A stretch of 20,637 bases of DNA from Alphaproteobacteria bacterium (GTDB lineage: Bacteria > Pseudomonadota > Alphaproteobacteria > UBA7887): the NCBI GenBank assembly GCA_028289725.1, contig JANQOH010000104.1, positions 1 through 20,637 of the forward strand, given 5' to 3'. Of the stretch, positions 15,898 through 20,637 are shown piece by piece (position 1 is the first letter of the stretch; each line of letters starts with the position of its first letter). A program made the translations under genes and the position numbers. A model generated the notes under the pieces. That model did not search any database. It saw only the letters and a program-made list of their open reading frames with translations, and had not been told where the DNA came from.

Positions 15898-17148
15898 ATG
15901 TTCGAAGCCGGCCTGATGAGCCAAATTCGCGATCGATTTGCCTGGATCGACGCGTGCCCCGAACAGGGACCGCGCATCTTCTTCGAAAATGCAGGCGGTG
16001 CTTTGACACTCAAGTCCGCGGTCGACGTCGCGCGCGACTACGCGGCCATCCCGGACAATCAGGGGCGCGACAATCCTGCCTCCCACGCACTGATGAGCGT
16101 AATCGCCGAAACCAAAGCGGCAACCAAGGTCTTCTTGAACGCCAGCGGAGGTCAGGTGTTCGTCGGCGAAAGCGGCACGGAATTGCTGTTTCGTATGATC
16201 AGCACGGCGGTCTTGGAATCGCCCCAGGGCGGCACTGTGGTTGGTAGCACGCTTGAACATCCGGCGTCGCGCAGCGCCGCCATACGTTGGTCCGGTATCG
16301 CCCGAAAAGACTATGTCGCGATCCCCCACAATTCTGAGACGGGATCCGTCGATGCCGCCGACTACGCCAAGCATGTCAACGCTGAGACCCGCGTGGCGAC
16401 CATCATTCACACCTCACCGGTCACCGGCATGTCGGTGGACGTTGCCGCGATTTCGGACGTCGTTCGGGCCGTGGCGCCTAATTGCTTTATCATTGTCGAC
16501 GGTATTCAACATGCTGCTCACGGCGACTTGAATATCGATAGCTACCGAATTGATGGCTATGCCATTTCGCCCTACAAAGTTTTTTCGCGTCATGGCTATG
16601 GCATCGGATGGATTTCCGATCGTTTATCCGCGCTACCGCATAACACTTTGATCGGCGGGCCGGCGGACAATTGGGAACTCGGCACGCGCGACACGGGCTC
16701 CTACGCGACCTTTCTGGAAGTCGTGAAGTATTTCGAATGGCTCGGCGCGCAGCTCACCGCCGCGACCGAACGCCGCGACAAATTCATCGCCGCCGGCAAA
16801 GCAATCCATGACCATGAAAAAGCGCTCACCGACGCAATGCTCCATGGCACCGGCAATTTGAAAGGCCTCGCCGACATGCCGATGGTCAGAATCATCGGCG
16901 GCGTCGACAATCCGCGGCGCGAAGGGCTGGTGTCTCTCACTATTGACGGCAGGGATGCGGCATCTATCGTCGCGCAGCTCAGCGAGCGCGGTATCCGCGT
17001 CCACACCCGCAAGGCCGACCATTATTCCGGCAATATCCTAGACCCATTGGGCTTGGACTCGTGTGTCCGCGTATCGCTCTGTCACTACAATACCGAAACC
17101 GAGGTCGCGCAATTTCTCGGCGCCATGCGGGAAATTGTCGAAGGTTGA
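15898..17148 (+). CDS. class V aminotransferase / cysteine-desulfurase-like PLP enzyme
   Basis: The 416-aa product is a fold-type I PLP enzyme of the aminotransferase class V superfamily. The N-terminal FFENAGGALTL and the following GGQVFVGESGTELLF phosphate-binding region are like those of cysteine-desulfurase-like and isopenicillin-N-epimerase-like proteins. LEHPAS carries His121, expected to stack on the cofactor. IIVDGIQHAAHG supplies Asp201 and Gln204, and AISPYKVFSRHG supplies the Schiff-base Lys227. I saw no obvious mobile catalytic cysteine loop of true IscS/SufS. The frame is open to a GTG at 15811, but the ATG at 15898 has the good ribosome site. Substrate unknown: aminotransferase, lyase and epimerase activities all occur in the superfamily. 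Confidence 0.85.
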   Translation: MFEAGLMSQIRDRFAWIDACPEQGPRIFFENAGGALTLKSAVDVARDYAAIPDNQGRDNPASHALMSVIAETKAATKVFLNASGGQVFVGESGTELLFRMISTAVLESPQGGTVVGSTLEHPASRSAAIRWSGIARKDYVAIPHNSETGSVDAADYAKHVNAETRVATIIHTSPVTGMSVDVAAISDVVRAVAPNCFIIVDGIQHAAHGDLNIDSYRIDGYAISPYKVFSRHGYGIGWISDRLSALPHNTLIGGPADNWELGTRDTGSYATFLEVVKYFEWLGAQLTAATERRDKFIAAGKAIHDHEKALTDAMLHGTGNLKGLADMPMVRIIGGVDNPRREGLVSLTIDGRDAASIVAQLSERGIRVHTRKADHYSGNILDPLGLDSCVRVSLCHYNTETEVAQFLGAMREIVEG

Positions 17149-17298
17149 TGCGCGAAACAAATCAAATGATTGGCGACGCACACCGCAATTGAAGTTGCCT
17201 CGGCCTATCGCCGCCCTCAGATCAATACCGCGTTCAGAACCATTGTCTGAGTTCGATGCGATACATAGGAAAATACTTTGATAAGTGCGACTTCCACC

Positions 17299-17331
17299 GC
17301 GGGATAAGGAACAAATTTTTGTGATTCCCGC
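17299..17331. repeat. imperfect hairpin or operator upstream of bkdA1
   Basis: The outer arms GCGGGA (17299-17304) and TCCCGC (17326-17331) are complementary. Inside them, ACAAA (17311-17315) pairs with TTTGT (17318-17322). It lies about 100 bases upstream of the bkdA1 start in an AT-richer 279-bp spacer. It could be a regulator site or the 3' hairpin of the upstream gene; no T run follows it. The spacer otherwise holds only weak promoter-like hexamers. Confidence 0.3.
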
Positions 17332-17427
17332 ATTTGTTACCGGAGCATCTATAGTCAGGTTGACTGCGCCACCCTACTTTTTAAGCACAGTGTTGAAACA
17401 ACCTCGCGATCTGGCGACAGGCGCATT

Positions 17428-18663
17428 GTGACAACCGATACGTCGCCCCTTTCCCTACACGTTCCTGAGCCCGAATACCGGCCGGGCGATGTCCCCGATT
17501 ATTCTCGCGTTTCAATCCCAAAGGCGGGCAGCGTTTCCCGTCCCACGGTCGATGCCGACCCCGAAACTTTCCGAGATCACGCCTTCTCGATCATTCGCGT
17601 CCTCAACAGAAATGGCGACGCGGTTGGACCGTGGGCAGGCATGCTCGACGATGCGGAACTGCACGAAGGCCTGCGTCACATGATGACGCTGCGCGCCTAT
17701 GACGCGCGCATGATGATGGCGCAGCGCCAGGGCAAGACCTCGTTCTACATGCAGCACCTGGGCGAAGAAGCGATCAGCTGTGCGTTCCAGAAGGCCCTTG
17801 CCCCCGGCGACATGAACTTTCCCACCTACCGGCAAGCGGGTTTGCTCATTGCCGCCGGATATCCTTTGCTGAAAATGATGTGCCAGGTCTATTCGAACGA
17901 TGGCGACCCGGTGCGCGGCCGGCAACTCCCGGTGCTCTATTCTTCGAAGGAGCACGGGTTCTTTTCAATCTCAGGCAATCTCGGCACGCAATATATCCAG
18001 GCCGTCGGTTGGGCCATGGCATCGGCCATCCGCGGCGACAACAAAATCGCAGCGGGATGGATCGGTGACGGATCGACGGCGGAGAACGATTTTCACGCCG
18101 CGTTGGTCTTTGCCTCGACGTACAAGGCGCCCGTGGTTCTGAACATCGTCAATAACCAGTGGGCAATTTCGACTTTCCAGGGCATTGCACGGGGCGGCGC
18201 TGGCACATTCGCCGCACGCGGTCACGGATTCGGCATTCCGGCGCTGCGCGTAGATGGCAATGATTATCTAGCCACACACGCGGTCGCGAAATGGGCAGCC
18301 GAGCGGGCGCGGCGCAATCTTGGGCCGACGGTCGTCGAGTATGTGACCTATCGCGCCGGCGGGCATTCCACGTCGGACGATCCGTCCGCCTATCGGCCGA
18401 AGGAGGAAAGCGAAGCCTGGCCGCTCGGCGATCCAATCCTCCGCCTCAAGGCGCACTTGATCCGGCGCGGTGTCTGGACCGAAGCCCGGCACGTTCAGGC
18501 CGAGGCGGAGATCAATGACGAGATCAGGGGTGTGCAAAAGGAAGCCGAGGCCATCGGCACCTTGCACGACGGCTCGCGCCCCTCACCTGGTGATATGTTC
18601 GAAGATGTTTACGCCGAAATGCCGCCGCATCTGGTGCGCCAGCGGCAAGAGGCGGGGTACTGA
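17428..18663 (+). CDS. bkdA1: branched-chain 2-oxoacid dehydrogenase E1 component, alpha subunit
   Basis: This is the thiamine-diphosphate-binding alpha subunit of E1, which decarboxylates 2-oxoisovalerate, 2-oxoisocaproate and related acids from Val, Leu and Ile breakdown. The 411-aa product closely resembles Pseudomonas BkdA1 (about 410 aa) throughout. It has the N-terminal LSLHVPEPEYRPG, SFYMQHLGEEAI, the ThDP motif GDGS at 213-216 ending in NN at 242-243, NNQWAISTFQ, and the loop YRAGGHSTSDDPSAYR (His313) near 308-323. The start is GTG at 17428 with AGG about 6 bases upstream; the match to the family N-terminus supports it. bkdA2 follows after 6 bp. Confidence 0.95.
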   Translation: MTTDTSPLSLHVPEPEYRPGDVPDYSRVSIPKAGSVSRPTVDADPETFRDHAFSIIRVLNRNGDAVGPWAGMLDDAELHEGLRHMMTLRAYDARMMMAQRQGKTSFYMQHLGEEAISCAFQKALAPGDMNFPTYRQAGLLIAAGYPLLKMMCQVYSNDGDPVRGRQLPVLYSSKEHGFFSISGNLGTQYIQAVGWAMASAIRGDNKIAAGWIGDGSTAENDFHAALVFASTYKAPVVLNIVNNQWAISTFQGIARGGAGTFAARGHGFGIPALRVDGNDYLATHAVAKWAAERARRNLGPTVVEYVTYRAGGHSTSDDPSAYRPKEESEAWPLGDPILRLKAHLIRRGVWTEARHVQAEAEINDEIRGVQKEAEAIGTLHDGSRPSPGDMFEDVYAEMPPHLVRQRQEAGY

Positions 18664-18669
18664 CGAACC

Positions 18670-19683
18670 ATGCAGCTAACCATGATCGGAGCGATCCAAA
18701 ATGCGCTCGACGTCGCTATGGAAATGGACCCGGACATTGTCGTTCTTGGCGAGGATGTTGGGTATTTCGGCGGCGTGTTTCGCTGCACGGCCGGCCTTCA
18801 GGAAAAATACGGCAAAACCCGATGCTTCGACACACCGATTAGTGAGCTAGGGATTGTCGGCGCCGGCATCGGCATGGCGACTTATGGTTTGAAACCATGT
18901 GTCGAAATTCAATTTGCTGACTATATGTATCCGGCTTACGACCAAATCGTCTCGGAAGCCGCGCGTCTGCGATACCGGTCGGCCGGAGAATTCACCTGCC
19001 CGATGGTCATACGCATGCCGACCGGCGGCGGCATTTTCGGCGGCCAGACCCATAGCCAGAGCCCCGAGGCCTTGTTCACGCACGTCACCGGGCTCAAAAC
19101 GGTGGTTCCGTCAAACCCAATCGATTCAAAGGGGTTGCTGATTTCGGCTTTGGAAGACCCGGATCCCGTGATCTTTCTTGAGCCGAAGCGGCTCTATAAC
19201 GGCCCGTTCGACGGCCACCATGACAGGCCTGTCACGCCGTGGAAGAAGCATGCGCTCTCGGAGGTGCCAGACGGACACTATACCGTGCCGATCGGCGAAG
19301 CGGCGGTGCGCAAAACCGGGGACGCCCTCACGGTCCTCACCTATGGAACCATGGTTCACGTCGCGCTGGCGGCGGCGGATAAAACCGGGATCGACGCCGA
19401 GATTGTCGACCTCAGAACGCTTCTGCCGTTGGATACCGAGACCATCTTCGCGTCGGTGCGAAAGACCGGACGCTGCGTCATCGTTCATGAAGCGACATTG
19501 ACATGCGGGTTCGGCGCCGAGCTGGCCGCGCTCGTCCAGAACGAATGCTTCTTACACTTGGAAGCGCCTATTGCCCGGGTCGCCGGTTGGGACACGCCAT
19601 ATCCGCACGCCCAGGAATGGGCCTATTTCCCCGGACCCGACCGCGTCGGCCGCGCCTTCCGCGAGGCGCTCGAAGACTGGTAG
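18670..19683 (+). CDS. bkdA2: branched-chain 2-oxoacid dehydrogenase E1 component, beta subunit
   Basis: This is the beta subunit of the E1 heterotetramer, 337 aa. It contains LGEDVGYFGGVFRCT, the ThDP-activating glutamate region DTPISELGIVG (Glu59), and EIQFADYMYPAYDQIVSEAARLRYRSAGE. GGGIFGGQTHSQSPEALFTH (His128), LEPKRLYNGPFDGHHDRPVTPW and HEATLTCGFGAELAALV complete a close match to Pseudomonas BkdA2. It lacks the short N-terminal extension of that protein. A likely terminator follows about 90 bp downstream and the next gene is convergent. The usual E2 (bkdB) and E3 (lpd) genes are therefore not in this operon and must be supplied from elsewhere. Confidence 0.95.
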   Translation: MQLTMIGAIQNALDVAMEMDPDIVVLGEDVGYFGGVFRCTAGLQEKYGKTRCFDTPISELGIVGAGIGMATYGLKPCVEIQFADYMYPAYDQIVSEAARLRYRSAGEFTCPMVIRMPTGGGIFGGQTHSQSPEALFTHVTGLKTVVPSNPIDSKGLLISALEDPDPVIFLEPKRLYNGPFDGHHDRPVTPWKKHALSEVPDGHYTVPIGEAAVRKTGDALTVLTYGTMVHVALAAADKTGIDAEIVDLRTLLPLDTETIFASVRKTGRCVIVHEATLTCGFGAELAALVQNECFLHLEAPIARVAGWDTPYPHAQEWAYFPGPDRVGRAFREALEDW

Positions 19684-19775
19684 GCGCACGCCGTACGGAC
19701 CCGATCCTCATTTCTGCGACCAACACGCTCGCAGTATGGCCGGAACAAGTTCAAAAAAGAGCCTGAAAGACAACG

Positions 19776-19798
19776 CCGCCGGTCACGATGGCGGTTTT
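19776..19798 (+). terminator. probable intrinsic terminator of the bkdA operon
   Basis: CCGCC (19776-19780) and GGCGG (19790-19794) form a 5-bp GC stem with a 9-base loop, immediately followed by TTTT. It lies between convergent genes, 93 bp after the bkdA2 stop. The stem is short, so confidence is moderate. Confidence 0.5.
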
Positions 19799-19830
19799 GC
19801 TTAGTTGCTCAGAACGATTCCGCTTGCATC

Positions 19831-20637
19831 CTATTCGCCGCGCCAAGCGCGCTCAGCTTCGTCCCACGCGGCGAGGGGCTGGAGGTCCGGGACCCAGGCG
19901 AGGCCGGTCTTGGCGTCGGACGAAACCGCTTCCGGCGTGACCACCACATCGAGCAGAGCCGGCGCATTTGCGAAGGCGCGTTCGACCGCGGCTGGCAAGT
20001 CTTCTGCCTTCTCGACACGCTCGGCATGCATGTTGAAGGCGTGCGCCATGGCGGCGTGGTCGGAAAATTGCAGTTTGGTGCCAACGACTTTCCCGTGGGT
20101 CACGGTCTGGTCGTGCACCTCGACCTGCCACGCACCGTTGTTGGCGACCGCAATCACCACCGGCGCTTTGTGGCGTACGGCGGTGTCGATCTCCATGGCG
20201 TTGAAGCCGAACGATCCATCGCCCGTCGCGACCAAGACCTTGCGCTCGGGATAGGCCAGCGCCGCCGCCACGCCGTAGGGCACGCCGACGCCGATGCACC
20301 CGAACGGGCCGGGATCGAGCATCGTCCGCGCGGACAGACCGACGCGCGCGAAGCTCAAGAAATCGCCGCCGTCGACGACCACAATGCTGTCGTCGTCGAG
20401 CTGGTCTTGCAGTGCGCCCAGCATGCGATTGGGGTGCATGCGGCCGTCGCTACCGGGCTCGGCATTCGCCATGACGTCGCGGAGTTTCGCCGTGCGCTCG
20501 CCGTGGCCCTTCCGCAGGCCGTTTATCCAGTCCGGGTCCACCGCGGCTTCGCGGTTCCCGGCGGCTTTGTTCATGGCCGCGGGCGCGGCGGCGGTGTCGG
20601 CGGAAATCTCGACCGCGCCGCGCCGGTTATCGCGAAC
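19831..20637 (-). CDS. thiamine-diphosphate-dependent enzyme, acetolactate-synthase-like (5' truncated)
   Basis: The open frame runs without a stop from the right edge of the window to 19831, giving 268 residues of what should be the C-terminal half of a protein of roughly 550 aa. An ATG at 20574 is internal: the codons upstream of it read through to the edge. The visible part is the C-terminal ThDP-binding domain. It contains VVVDGGDFLSFARVGL, FGCIGVGVPYGVAAALAYPERKV and the motif GDGSFGFNAMEIDTAVRHKAPVVIAVANN (GDG...NN), and it ends in a tryptophan-rich tail. The family covers acetolactate synthase, 2-hydroxyacyl-CoA lyase and related decarboxylases. The substrate-determining N-terminal half is missing, so I do not name the reaction. 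It is convergent with bkdA2. Confidence 0.85.
   Translation of the reverse strand, partial: VRDNRRGAVEISADTAAAPAAMNKAAGNREAAVDPDWINGLRKGHGERTAKLRDVMANAEPGSDGRMHPNRMLGALQDQLDDDSIVVVDGGDFLSFARVGLSARTMLDPGPFGCIGVGVPYGVAAALAYPERKVLVATGDGSFGFNAMEIDTAVRHKAPVVIAVANNGAWQVEVHDQTVTHGKVVGTKLQFSDHAAMAHAFNMHAERVEKAEDLPAAVERAFANAPALLDVVVTPEAVSSDAKTGLAWVPDLQPLAAWDEAERAWRGE

Noticed and set aside
17350..17387. Sigma-70 promoter for bkdA1 (TATAGT at 17350-17355; TTGACT at 17360-17365)
   Set aside because: Each hexamer is good alone, but neither has a convincing partner at 16-18 bp spacing.

Overview
The window is GC-rich, densely coded bacterial DNA. Gene content and style (urea ABC transporter fused in order to a complete urease cluster, a sigma-54 type promoter, proteobacterial-type BkdA1/BkdA2 proteins) suggest an alphaproteobacterium. 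This is an inference from protein resemblance; no rRNA or other marker gene is present to fix the lineage.

Layout. (1) Bases 1-3339, plus strand: the tail of a branched-chain-amino-acid type (HAAT/Liv family) ABC transporter operon, with a truncated livG-like ATPase, a livF-like ATPase and livH- and livM-like permeases. The substrate is unknown, and the binding-protein gene, if there is one, lies outside the window. (2) Bases 3415-14079, minus strand: one long 12-gene array reading urtA-urtB-urtC-urtD-urtE-ureD-ureA-ureB-ureC-ureE-ureF-ureG. It encodes a high-affinity urea ABC importer followed by the three structural subunits of urease and all four nickel-insertion accessory proteins. Gaps are mostly below 30 bp or overlaps. 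The one larger gap, between urtA and urtB, holds a perfect 12-bp hairpin. (3) Bases 14080-14607: a 528-bp non-coding region with a sigma-54 -24/-12 promoter aimed at urtA, several palindromes, a long hairpin and a decayed copy of the urtA leader. (4) Bases 14608-17148, plus strand: an Ldh_2-family NAD(P)-dependent 2-hydroxyacid dehydrogenase and a class V (fold type I) PLP enzyme, in separate transcription units. (5) Bases 17428-19683, plus strand: bkdA1-bkdA2, the E1 alpha and beta subunits of a branched-chain 2-oxoacid dehydrogenase, followed by a likely terminator and without the usual E2/E3 genes. (6) Bases 19831-20637, minus strand: the C-terminal part of an acetolactate-synthase-like thiamine diphosphate enzyme that runs off the window.

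How it works together. Urea entering the periplasm would be bound by UrtA, imported by UrtBC/UrtDE and hydrolysed to ammonia and CO2 by nickel-urease UreABC, matured by UreDEFG. The sigma-54 promoter suggests nitrogen-starvation (NtrC-type) control of the whole set. The right-hand genes look like 2-hydroxyacid / amino acid / 2-oxoacid catabolism. A shared pathway among them is only a guess.

I did not find a clearly novel system. The best leads are in the urtA upstream region and the urtA-urtB hairpin.
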